Positions 48,601 to 59,711 of a stretch of 64,000 bases of DNA are shown here, piece by piece. Under the pieces are notes generated by a model, which was not told the origin of the DNA, made no database searches, and saw nothing but the letters and a program-made list of their open reading frames with translations. The position numbers and the translations under genes were made by a program. Origin of the DNA: Azolla pinnata. Its lineage: Eukaryota; Streptophyta; Polypodiopsida; Salviniales; Salviniaceae. Location of the stretch: contig JBBBWG010014445.1 of the NCBI GenBank assembly GCA_037176905.1, forward strand, positions 98,630 to 162,629. Direction: 5' to 3'. The stretch's first letter is position 1; each line of letters opens with the position of its first letter.

Positions 48601-51600
48601 TATATGTCTGCAGCAACAATGGATATGAAAAAAGAGATCATGGATGTAAAAAATGTGTGCATCATTAATGCTTCTAAGAATATTCCAGGATCCAAGGCAG
48701 AGAAGAGGGTGGAGGGAAGCGTGAGTAGGCTGGAATCTGCAATGGATATGGCACAACAGAGCATAGATGTAACAAAAGGAGGTGGGAAAGCTACTCCTGC
48801 AGCAGAAATAAAGAGATTTATTGATATTCACGCATCAACGGCAGATAGAAAGGTGGATGAGGGAAGCAAATGTGTGCTCACCTCGTCTATGGGTATTGGA
48901 CAGGAGAGTATAGACATAACAAAAGAGGTTATGGGGAGCTCACAAATGAAAGAAATACATTCTATTTCAACATCAGTGACAGGGGACAAGACCAAGGTAA
49001 GTATGATTATTCTGCAATCATCTATGGATATGAGGAAAGAGATTATTGATGTTAGAAAAGAAGGCTTCAGTAACTCAAATGAAGCTGCAGAAGAAATCAT
49101 ATCTGAAGTAAAGGAGCCACAAAGGGGGATTTTGAACCCGAATAATAGAAAAACTGAGGAAGAAGATACAGAGGCTAGTGGGATGCCACAAAGTGAGCAT
49201 ACAGGAAAAGAAAGTGAATCTAGTGCTTTGGAAAACCTTCACGAAGTAAAAGAATGTAGAAGTGAGGAAAAGCCCAATGAAGCAAAGAATCAAATTGAAG
49301 AAATAGAGATGGTACAGAGTGAAAATGGAGCACCAATACGAACTCAGAAAGAAACAGAGGAAGGAGGTTGTCAAGGATTTAGAAGGACAGAGTACATACC
49401 AAAATTGAAGGCAGTTGAATTGAAGATCGAAGACATGAAAACTGGGGAATCAAAGGAAGGAGAATCCGAGGAGGAAGAATCAGAAGATGTGTTCTTGGAA
49501 TGTGAGAATCTAGCAAATGAGGATGGTGCAAGAGAAAGTGTTCTGTTGGGAGGATCTGAAACAGACCAAGAAGCTAAGGTTAATGAAAACGGTGAGAAAT
49601 TGAGGAATGAAGGAGAAGAGGTAGAAATGGCACTGAGAGAAAAAGAACCAGATGAAATTCTTATGAAGGATAAAGAAACCCAGAGACATGGTGCAAAGGA
49701 GAACTTTGATAGGATAAAGCCTGAGGCCAGGAAAGTAGAGGATAGCATTTCACAACGTAAGTATCTTGGAAAAAATGATAAAGCAAGAGAAAATTTGTCG
49801 GTGAATTTCATAACGGTAGAAGAAGGTAAAGGAACTGAAAGAGGTGGGAAATGGCACATTGGCATAATGAAAGCACAAGAAGCAGTAGAAGAAGGTGAAA
49901 GTAATGAAAGAGGTATGCTCTCGAAGATTGGCATTGTAAAAACACAAGAAGAAGCAGTAGAAGAATATAAAGGTAATAGAAGGGTTAATAAATCAAAGGC
50001 TTACATAGTAAAAGCACAAGAAGAAGCCATAGAAGAAGATAAAGGTGATGGAAGAGGTGAGGAATCTAAAACTGGCATAGTGAAAGCACAAGAAGAAGAA
50101 ATAGAAGTATATAAAGGTAATGGATGGGATGAGAAATTGGAAACTGACATAGTTGGAGCACAAGAAGAAGCAGTAGAAGAAAGTAAAGGTAATGGAAGTG
50201 TTGAGAAATCAAAGATTGAAATAGTGAAATCACAAGAAAAATCACTAGAAGAGGGTGAAGGTAATGGAAGCGACGAGCAATCGAAGACTAGCATATTGAA
50301 AGCACAAGAAGCAGTAGAAGAAGGTAAAGTTAACGAAGAAGGTGATAAATTGAAGATTGATACTGTCAAATCACAAAAGGAAGCAATAAAAGAAGGTGAA
50401 GGTAGTGGAAGAGGTGAGAAATCAAAGATTGACACAGCGAAAGCACAAGGGACAGTAGAAGAAGGTAAAGGTAATAGAAGAGGCGAGAAGTCAAAGATTG
50501 ACATGGTGAAAGCACAAGAAGAATCAGAAGAAGAAGGTAAAGGTGATAGAAGGGGTGAGAAATTGAAGATTGACATAGAGAAAGCACGAAAAGAAGAAGT
50601 AGAAGAAGGTAAAGGTAAAGGAAGAGGTGAGCAATCAAAGGTTGGCACAGTGAAAATACAAGAAGATGGTAACGGCAATGGAAGAGGTGAGAAATCTAAG
50701 ATTAACATAGTGAAAGTACTAGAAAAAGCAGTTGAAGAAGGCAAAGGTAATGGAATAGGTGAGCAATCGAAGATATACATTGTTAAAGTAAAAGAAGAAG
50801 CAGTTGAAGAAGGTAAAAGTAATGGAAGAGATGAGAGATCAAAGATTGACATACTGAAAGCACAAGACAAATATCAGGAAATGGAAAGTCAGAGATATTA
50901 CACAAAAGAAAGCATGCAGAGAGATGCATCGGGATTGAAGAACATTCAAGGTATTAGGTTGCACCTTAACGGAAGGGGAAATGAGATAAAAGAAAAAGCA
51001 GATGGCGTGCAACAAATTGAGCATCTAAGAAAGAAAGATAAAGCAAAAGAGGATGGTACAATGGCGGGCTTTCGACCTGAACAAGCAGCTAGAAGTCATG
51101 AACGAGGTGAGAAACAGGGTAAGGGAAGAGAAGAAAGAGTGAGGATAGAGAAGGATAAAGAAATGCGAGAGAGGCATCAGAAGGAGAAGGAGGAAAGGGA
51201 TCGCCAGCGTGAGAGAGAGAAAGATCGATTAAGTGTGCAGATGTTTACTCGAGAAGCTCATGAGAGGGCTCGAGAAAGGGAGCGAGCCAATGCAGAGACA
51301 TGGGAAAGAGCAGCTGCCGAGGCTCGAGGGATGAAGGCAAGAGAAGCTAAATTCGCTGAAAGAGCATCCACGAATTCCCTGCTGCAAGAACAATTGAATG
51401 CTACTGATCCTCGAGAGAAGGTGAGAGCAGCTCTGAGTAAAGCAAATGCAGAGATGTTGGAGAGATCCATTGTGGAACGAGCTGCTAGTGAGGCTCGAGC
51501 CAGAGCTATGAGAGCTGTGGTGGAGAGAGCAAAATCTGATATAAGAGATCGAGCATCCTCCCCAACCAGTGTGCAATCAAATAGAAACTCCCCGAGTGGG

Positions 51601-54054
51601 AGGCTCAGAAAGGTAGCTGTGGCAACGAGGTCAGGCCCCCTTTCCGCGGACACATCATTCCCTGGTTAGTAGCAGAAATGGGAGAAAATAGTGGATCATC
51701 TTACCTTGATTGTTTTTTTGATGAACTCATTTTAATCTTTTTTTTTTTGGAGGTTAGTGAGAACTAGATTTAAATTCACTCAGTTTTTATGGCTAAAGGG
51801 CATTAAGATGAAGTAGAGTTTGTATATCATTGTTGAAAAATGGGTTTAATCAAAAAGAAGAATTATATTCAAAATGGACATTGTTGAGAAAACATGAGTT
51901 GTATTAACTCGATCATTTTTTCCAGTAGATTCATTTTAATCTTGCGTTTTGGAGGCTTCTGATAAGTAGATTTTAAATCCACTTGGTTTTTGTGGCTAGT
52001 GGAGATTGGGAGGTAGTAGACTCTATATATCACTATTGGAACATTGATTTACGTAAAAAGATATTAAAAAGAAATCGGTCTTTACTTAGAAGAAAATAAT
52101 TATGTTCTTCATGATTTAGCATCAATGGTCATAACAGGATCATCAGCTTCTGTTGAGTTCCAAGAGACGGAGGGAGAACCTGCTGAACGACGGAAGGCTC
52201 GATTGGAACGGCACCAACGAGCAGTCGAGCGGGCAGTATGCTATTTGAATCTTTATACTTTTTTGAATCCTTTCCTATATTAATTGATGCATTCGCTTTT
52301 GTGAAGCTTTTCCTATAGTAATTGATGCATTCACTTTTGTGAAGCTTTTAGTATATTGATTTGATGCATTCACATATATGTATATTGATGGACACTTGTC
52401 TCATTGAAAATTCCTTTCACTAACAAGGAATATTCTGATAGTTTCATGCGATGTCTAATGAATATCTAACAAACTGGGGATAACCTCTGATATACACTCC
52501 AAATAACGTAGGGATGGTTTGGCATTTTGCTTACAATGTACCCACTTTTTTCAATTTCATTTGTATTGAAATCTGGGAGCTCATGAACGATTCTACACCA
52601 GAGAAAAAGAAAATTGACCATTCATTGATCAATCCGTTGAAGAATTCTGTTGTGTTTTTGTGTCTTGATTAGGCAAAGGCCTTGGAGGAGAAGAACGAGC
52701 GTGATCGTCAAATGCAAAGAGAGCAAGCAGAGAGACATGTAATATTGAATTGAATTCAATTTCTCTGCACAAACGTAAAATGTTCTCCAGTTCTTTTCAT
52801 TCATTCTTCTTGGAAGGAAATCCTGAAGAACATTATATAATATTGTGATGCTAACAGAATGTTATAAATTTGTACAAATAAACTTTTTTTCTTGTTTATC
52901 TGCCATGTGGGATGGGGATCAATAGAGGATTGCGCAAATTGTAGATATGGACATCAAGCGATGGGTAGCAGGAAAAGAAGGGAATCTGCGGGCATTGCTC
53001 TCAACGCTGCAATATGTAATAATAACACGTTTCCTTTCTTTCATTCAAACCATAGCCATGGTAGAAAACAAAAAGAAAAAGTTGCGGAGGCGTATCAGAA
53101 CACAATTTTGATGATGGTTTTTCTCATGGAAAACAAAATGCACGCGGAATACAATTGGATGATGTTTCTTTTCCCATGGAAAACAAAATGGGTAGGTCGA
53201 TATTTGATGAGTATCTTTTGCCTGCTCTTTTTTTGTACTTGGACAGATTCTATGGCGGGAGTCTGGATGGCAACCGATACCATTAACAGATCTTCTCTTG
53301 GCCGCATCAGTGAAGAAGGCCTATAGGAAAGCCACGTTATGTGTCCACCCTGACAAAGTTCAACAGAAAGGTGCCACAATCCAGCAGAAGTACGTTGCTG
53401 AAAAGGTCTTCGATCTCTTAAAGGTACTCTGAAAGAAGAGCTGCTCTTTTTATTCAATTTTGTGTGTACATGTCTGTCTCTTCTATTAGCAAAAATCTGA
53501 AGCATTTGTGTTTCTAATCCCATTTTTCTCCTTCACATAAACGGGCTGTACATTTGTATATGCATGAATATATACCTATATGTGTGTGTATATATGTGGG
53601 AAAATTACCAAATAAGGCCACCAATTCGTGAAATTACTTTTTTAATGCCTGAATTTGGATGAAGAGAAATTGCATTTCTACTGCTGGAAAGTGAGTCATT
53701 TATCAGAAAGTGTTTTTATTTATTCCCTCTGATTATGTCTTATTCTTAGCTTTAAAAGTCTTATTTGAAATAAATGACTTTAAATCAGACTAAGTAAATA
53801 AATAAACACAAATTTATAAATGATATAAATAATACAAAGTGTTACTTAAATGGTAAAATATAAAACTGGTTACATTATATATTTATGTGCATGTATGTGT
53901 GCATGTGCATATTTGTATGTGTGTGTAATGCAAATGCATTTGTGGACCAGACTTGAGGAGTTCAAACAAATCTTTGATGGGCATATAATGTTCTTTATTT
54001 GCAATATTTATGCAGGAGGCATGGACCAAATTCTCTTCGGATGAGATGCTATAG
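45641..54054 (+). CDS. Auxilin-like J-domain protein (clathrin uncoating)
   Basis: Auxilins recruit Hsc70 to clathrin-coated vesicles through a C-terminal J domain. Seven exons join in frame: 45641-46095, 47589-51664, 52120-52235, 52673-52738, 52926-53015, 53247-53423 and 54016-54054, giving 1672 residues. The N-terminus carries [12 protein letters not shown] and SYADVFGDI, matching the plant auxilin-like YxDVFGG region. Exon 2 alone encodes about 1360 residues of low-complexity, Lys/Glu-rich sequence with two internal repeat families (about 409-647 and about 900-1246), then a charged helical stretch rich in ERAxxEARxxA. The J domain follows (about 1572-1672): [45 protein letters not shown] with the Hsc70-binding HPD at about 1635-1637, and [12 protein letters not shown] at the end. 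Exon 3 acceptor could be either of two nearby AGs. Family firm; paralogue unknown. Confidence 0.92.
46220..46890. repeat. Diverged ~400-bp duplication in auxilin intron 1
   Basis: The segment about 46240-46560 is followed by a diverged second copy at about 46630-46880, sharing phrases such as GACAGCTATG/GATAGCTGTG, TGGTTCACAA/TGGTTTACAA and AGATTACCTGGTC/AGAATACCTAGTC. Source unknown; it may be an old repeat. Confidence 0.5.
49845..50875 (+). repeat. 72-bp coding tandem repeat, 14 copies (24-residue unit)
   Basis: Within exon 2 of the auxilin-like gene. Each unit is about 24 residues with core [16 protein letters not shown] followed by RGEKSKID. Fourteen full units and a partial one, diverged at both DNA and protein level, with some units 1-4 residues shorter. 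Frame is kept throughout. Charged and probably disordered or helical. Confidence 0.9.
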
Positions 54055-55430
54055 CAGGGAATGTGGTGTGGCAATGTAAGAGTGCTCATTGTACATTTTC
54101 TTTTGTACAGTTCTTACTTCACAGTCTTGATTAAAAAACTGCTCTCAAAGCACATGCTACAGCCACAGGTTGGGACATGTGAGAGATACCAAAACAAGAT
54201 ATATTGTTTTGAACACCAACTCTAGTGTCTGACATCAGTATACATGGACATGATAGTGATCAATGTGTCAATTGCATCTGAGATGGATGACTGATCATAG
54301 AAAAATAAGTCTGGAGTCCATCAATCCATGTAAACTTGGGTTTTCCTTTTTTCTTCACCCATACTTCCTAGTTGTAAATGAAAAAGCCGATTCTTATGAC
54401 ATGCCTGTCAGTAGTGTAAGTCTAGATATTATGATTGACAATTCTGATGTTTTGTGCATCAAGGATGTATCAGATCCCATGGGAACTAAATTCTGTATCT
54501 GATAGAACATTTGGTTAAAATCTGGTTAACCGGAATTCACAGAAGTGTGCGATCTAATGATATACGAGGAATAGTTTATGATGGGAATTCTGAAATTTCA
54601 ATGATTTTACATGGACTGACAGATTCTGTCGTATTGGTAGTTGTTATGGATGTAATCCATTAACCATAAGCTGTTTTTGCTTCATTTCCGTTTGCATGTT
54701 TCAAGTACCAACAGAACGATCACAGAGATCATGTTCATGTCACATGCTCAACCATGTGTGGGAATGGAATGGAGAAAATGTTGTTTACGAATATATCAAA
54801 GCCTTTTTCTATTTTGCAAAAGGTTTTTGTGGTTTCTGTAAGTTAGCATCTCGGAATCGATTCGAAAACCATGATGCTATGAGAGAAAGAAGCTTGTTTT
54901 TGTTTGCATACTGTCAATAAGCTGCAAAAAGGTTCGTGATTAGAACGGTCAATAATTGACGGAAGAATCATGTGCGTATATAAATCGGGTCAGTGGGCAC
55001 TGGGCATAGACATACTGGCAAATTGTGCATGATTATGTCGGGGCAGAAGCTGTGACATGCCTGCCTACAGGATAAACAGCAACATTCAGATCATTGAGAC
55101 AGACAAACAATTTATACATTTATTCCTTCACACAGTCATTGCACGTGTATGAGAATCAGAGAATTTGGAAGAAACACTAGCTAGTGCGAGAAAAGATGCA
55201 TTCAACTGAGCACAGATTCAAATGTGACAACACTGCAAATACAAAAAACATGTCATTGAAATGAGGGGGCATGACTGTGCAAGAAAGAGGCGACGCAGCA
55301 GCAGATTGATAGATTTGCCAAAATCTGAACAGCAAGATACCATTGCCCACATCCCAAAAACCTTTTTGTTTTTGGGTTGTGTGAGGCAGGATCTGAGAGA
55401 ATTTTACCACAGGGGGTGCCCTCTTGTCTT
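54055..55430. other. Intergenic 3' flank of auxilin-like gene
   Basis: No gene recognised. The 3' untranslated region should begin here. Short open frames at 54263-54502 and 54696-54920 have no family resemblance. Confidence 0.5.
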
Positions 55431-55439
55431 TCAAAGAGC

Positions 55440-56620
55440 TAAAATACTGTGTGTGACGCAATCAGCTATGGCACTGAATGTTTTGTTCACCCTTTTGTAC
55501 AATTTCACAGATGGAAAAAATACTCCGTCTTGTATTTCAAGAAGCTACTAAAAACCAGTCAGCTATAGCAATTATATATATGTATTTTCACTGGCAGGAA
55601 AAATACTGTTGTATGATGATCCCTTTGTGTTTCAAAGAGCTAAAACGCTGTGGAATGCAGTCATCTACACATCACTGAATGTTTGTTCACAGACAGGAGA
55701 AGTACTACGTTTTGTATTTCAAAGAGCTAAAAAACCTATGAAATGCAGTCAGCTATATCACTGAATGATTGTTCACAGACACCGGAAAAAATCTACTTTA
55801 CAATCCCTTCTGTATTTGGAAGAGCTACGAAAAAACCAGCCAGCTATATCTCTGAATGCTTTGTTCACAGACAGGAAAAATACTGTTGTATGATCCCGTG
55901 GAATTCAGTCAACTATATCACTGAATAATTGTTCACAGTCACAGGAAAAATACTGCTGTACAATCCCTTCTGTATTTCAAAAGAGCTGCTAAAAAACCAG
56001 CCAGCTACAGCAATGAATAATTGTTCACAGTTGCAGGATACCTTCTGTATTTCAAAGAGATGTGGAGTGCAATCAGCTATATCACTGAATGCTATGTTCA
56101 CAGACAGGAAAAATATTGTTGTATAATCCCTTTTGTATTTCAAACAACTAAAAAACTGTGGAATGTATATAACTGAACGCTATGTTCACAGACAGGAAAA
56201 ATATTGTTGTATAATCNNNNNNNNNNNNNNNNNNNNNNNNNNNNNNNNNNNNNNNNNNNNNNNNNNNNNNNNNNNNNNNNNNNNNNNNNNNNNNNNNNNN
56301 NNNNNNNNNNNNNNNNTATATAACTGACTGCTTTGTTCACAGACAGCAAAAATACTGTTTGTATAATCCCTTTTGTATTTCAAAGAGCTAAAAAACTGTG
56401 GAATGCAGTCAGCAATATATGTCACTGACTGCTTGTTCACAGACAGGTAAAAAAAAACTACTGCTGTATAATCCCTTTTGTCTTACAAGGAGCGGAAAAA
56501 CCAGCCAGCTCACAGATTAGAAAAAGCACTGTTGTATAATCCATTTTGTATTTCAAAGAGCCAAAAATGCAGCCAGCAATATGCAACTGAATGCTTTGAT
56601 CACAGGTAGGAAAAATGCTC
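55440..56620. repeat. ~70-100-bp satellite array, about 13 copies
   Basis: Units share TTCACAGACAGGAAAAATAC, TATTTCAAAGAGCTAAAAA and GTGGAATGCAGTCAGCTATA. Repeat starts (TTCACAG) fall near 55503, 55686, 55770, 55865, 55933, 56025, 56096, 56184, 56335 and 56434. Divergence between units is moderate. Not coding. The array is interrupted by the gap at 56217-56316, so its real length is unknown. Confidence 0.9.
56217..56316. other. Assembly gap (100 N) inside satellite array
   Basis: The flanks are similar but not identical repeat units. Unlike the first gap this one probably hides real missing copies. Confidence 0.95.
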
Positions 56621-58590
56621 AAATCGTGATCATCGTGTGTAAGTGCAGGTCAGCTAGGCAACGCGTATATATGCATATACACGGTAAAGATGGAGGATCC
56701 CATTTTCAGTTTTCATCAGCTTGATGCATGTTCTGCATTGCAGAATGCAAAATCCAATTCTCAAGCTCGATTTTTCGATGACATCCATTGGCTCTTCTTT
56801 TTGGATCCACCAAGACTGGTCAATAATCGGCACAATGTGAAGAAAAATGCATTCAGAAACCTTTGTTGTAGAGAGGAGATATTAGCTCCAATGGACACTG
56901 CTCGTTGGAACATGTTTTAGGGTTTAGGGTTTGGGGTTTAGGGTTTCATGCTATGATGACGATAACAAAAAAGGGCTAACATTCGATGCGTGAATAAGAA
57001 ACCTTCATCTATCGTAGAGAGGAGATATTAGACACCACTTGTCTGGAACATGGTTTAGGGTTCAAGGTTTTTTAGGGTTTCATGCTGCGACGACAAAAAA
57101 GAAGAAGAAAAGAGGCTAACATTCGATGCGTGAATATCTTTGACCTCGGCACTCATCCTACACAGATCGTGGAAGAATGATGATTAAGATCTGCCTTCCA
57201 CCATTTGTCTGTTCGTAGTGCTTGGGCTCCTCGTTCATATCGATGGGAGAAGAAGGCCAGCAAAGGATGTTGTAAGCTGATTCGATCGCTCGAGCATTAT
57301 ATCATGCGCAATGGATTGGGTGGGTGGAGCTCCGAGGATTGGCTATGGCGGACGAATCGGACAAAGTTGTCTTCGGATCGCAATTAAATGGTTAGAAGCT
57401 AGAGCTGGCAGACAGTTTTGTAGCCTCCGTTGGATTCCAGCCGCGTATTATCTGGAAGATCTTTAGGGAACCAAAATCTACATTGCCATTTTACCTCTAC
57501 TTTTTTCTTTTAAACTATAAAGAAAGGCACGACGAATGGCATGCCAGATATATGCATCGAAATCGATCACGACGAAGAATTCGCTCCACGAAGGTCTCCG
57601 ATATAGCGCAGCTGCTGCCGGAGCTCATATTTGCGGATCGAATCGTCGCCGGTCGTCTTCTGCATGTTTGTGTACGCGGAACATCCGTGCGTAAATCTCG
57701 CGAGCCTCTCGATCGGCTCTGCGGCATCTGGATCAAGGTCTGGTGGCGAGATCGATCATCATCGTCCCGGTCTAGCTGGGCGTACACAAACAAATCTTCG
57801 ATCCACGAAGATCTCTTATACAAACCATCTGCTAGCGAGAGCTCATTTGCGGATCGAATCGATCGTCTTCAATCGGGCCGTGTACGCAGTACATCTGCGC
57901 GTAAAATCCTTGGATCTCGATCGATCGATCGATCAGTAGTGGGTTCATCATCATCATCATCATCATCATCTTGGTCTAGCAAAAGCTTTGGTTTTCAAAA
58001 GCAAGCATCATCATCACCAGCATCATCATCTTCCTCATGGAAAGCAAAAATGTACATATATATATACATATCTATATATATATATGTCTGTTTATGTACA
58101 TGATGGATTGATGAGTCAGAGAAGCACATACAGGAAACAGAGCTTCCTTCCCTCCCTGCCTCCATGATCAGCTTGCCAAGCTCCTCCTCCACAGTGGAAC
58201 CCACATTCTCCATCTCTGGTTTGATCGAGCTCCTCCGCCTCGCTCTTCGGCCGCCCCCCCGGTCTCTCCCCCTCCTCCCTTCCCACCCGATACAGCCCTT
58301 TGCAAGGCCCTCCTCTGAAGACGGATTGCGCAACGGCGCCGCCGCTTGAGAACTGGCTTGGCTAATGAAAAGGTAGGTAATCGGACGCCGACCCATCACC
58401 CCATTCCATCTCAGCTTTCGTGGGTTCCTCTCCGTTTTTTGCAAATTCGATGATCCTCGTGCGCGAGGGAACGAGTCGCTTGCTGCGAATCGTTCGGTGA
58501 CGAGCACCCGGAAATGTGGTAACTTTTTTTTGTTGTGGTATTTGCTAAGCTTAACCGTGGGTTAATACGCCAGAAATGCGGGTTTTGTTG
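56620..58590. other. Intergenic with two tandem duplications
   Basis: A ~140-bp duplication at 56865-57145 (GTAGAGAGGAGATATTAG ... AACATTCGATGCGTGAATA) contains TTTAGGG-like units. A second, ~230-bp duplication at about 57575-57975 (shared GAGCTCAT, TTTGCGGATCGAATCG, GTGTACGC, ATCTGCGCGTAAA) ends in a CAT run. The part at 58150-58330 is GC-rich, like a gene leader on the minus strand, but no gene could be built from it. Confidence 0.55.
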
Positions 58591-59700
58591 CATTGTGGGG
58601 TGCCCTGCTATGCACATTATGCATGCACATGCTCGAGTCGTCATGCATGTCTACTACGCGGTAGATTCAGTCGTGGGTAATCATGATACGCTCTTTCTGT
58701 CCATTGTAAAAGGAATTGATTCTCCGATCATTCTAGCGTATGCACGTGCCCATATGTGTTCTGCGTAGAGTGTATGTACATGCCCTATCTGGTTATGGAG
58801 GGTGTGTATGCACATACATGCCTCTTGTGGATGCCGTATGGGTGATCATGGCATACTTTTCTGTTCATCGTAATGAAATTGGTTCTGAGATCATCCTTCT
58901 AACGTATGCACATGGCTTATGTGTTATGTGTAGCGTGTATGCATATGCTGTATGCATTTTGGATGGTGTGTATGCACATGGTACATGCCTTAGGTGCTTA
59001 ATGGGATTGGTATGCACGTGCCTTATGTTTAATGGGTGATGTGTATACACGTGCCTTATGTGTTATTTATGGTGTGTATGCACCTGTGCATCATAGATTG
59101 GTGTTATGGAGTATAGCTGGTCGTGGATGTTCTCATCACACTCTTCTTTTTATTGCATAGAATCGGTTTTGGATGATCTTATAATACTCTTCTCTTCATT
59201 GTGTATATTTGGTTGTGAGCTACTCGTAAATCTTTATGCACATGCTCCCTGCAATATGGATAATATGTTTGCATATGCCCTCTGTTTCACAGATATATAT
59301 GATGTTCATCCATATGTATCTATAGGTACTATTTATTTTCCCTGTTGTATCGTGGATCATATGCATGCACGTGCATATGCATTTATAGCTGCCATGCGTT
59401 TATGGATATTATGTATGGACATCTGATACACATTATACATGCACACGGATTACACATGGTGCACGTTGTTTTTGAGTAGGATGTAAACAGAAACGGTTGG
59501 TGGTAGATGACTTCATTGCACTCTCTTTTCCTGTTGCTATTTGGATTGGCAGTGTGATGCTTATGGCAAGCTGCTGAACCTGAAGGCTTCTCCACATGAT
59601 TGAGAGGGTTATGACAAGCTGCAATGTCAGAGAACTAAGTACGACTTTACTCAAAAAAAGGATATGCAAAGAAGTTAGCCAGGGTTTATATAGAAGGAAG
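58590..59700. repeat. Degenerate TATGCACATGCC-type repeats upstream of carboxypeptidase
   Basis: About three loose ~200-bp units (near 58660, 58840 and 59120), each holding a phrase like CTGTTCATCGTAATGAAATTG and then clustered TATGCACATG/CTTATGTG motifs. The right end must include the promoter and leader of the gene that starts at 59712. No TATA box was identified with confidence. Confidence 0.6.
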
Positions 59701-59711
59701 AATCGGGATCC

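Noticed and set aside
50001-50870. 289-codon minus-strand frame of repeated Ser/Leu/Pro units
   Set aside because: Antisense of the 72-bp coding repeat in the auxilin-like exon. The plus strand has the J-domain continuation and correct splice phases.
56910-57080. TTTAGGG-like runs suggesting a chromosome end
   Set aside because: Too short and degenerate, and embedded in a local 140-bp duplication between genes; these are interstitial motifs, not a telomere.
58132-58213. Possible first exon on the minus strand (starts MENVGSTVEEELGKLIMEAG) with a GTATGTG donor
   Set aside because: The local sequence looks coding and is preceded by a GC-rich leader, but no second exon was found between 54.1 and 58.1 kb and I recognise no family.
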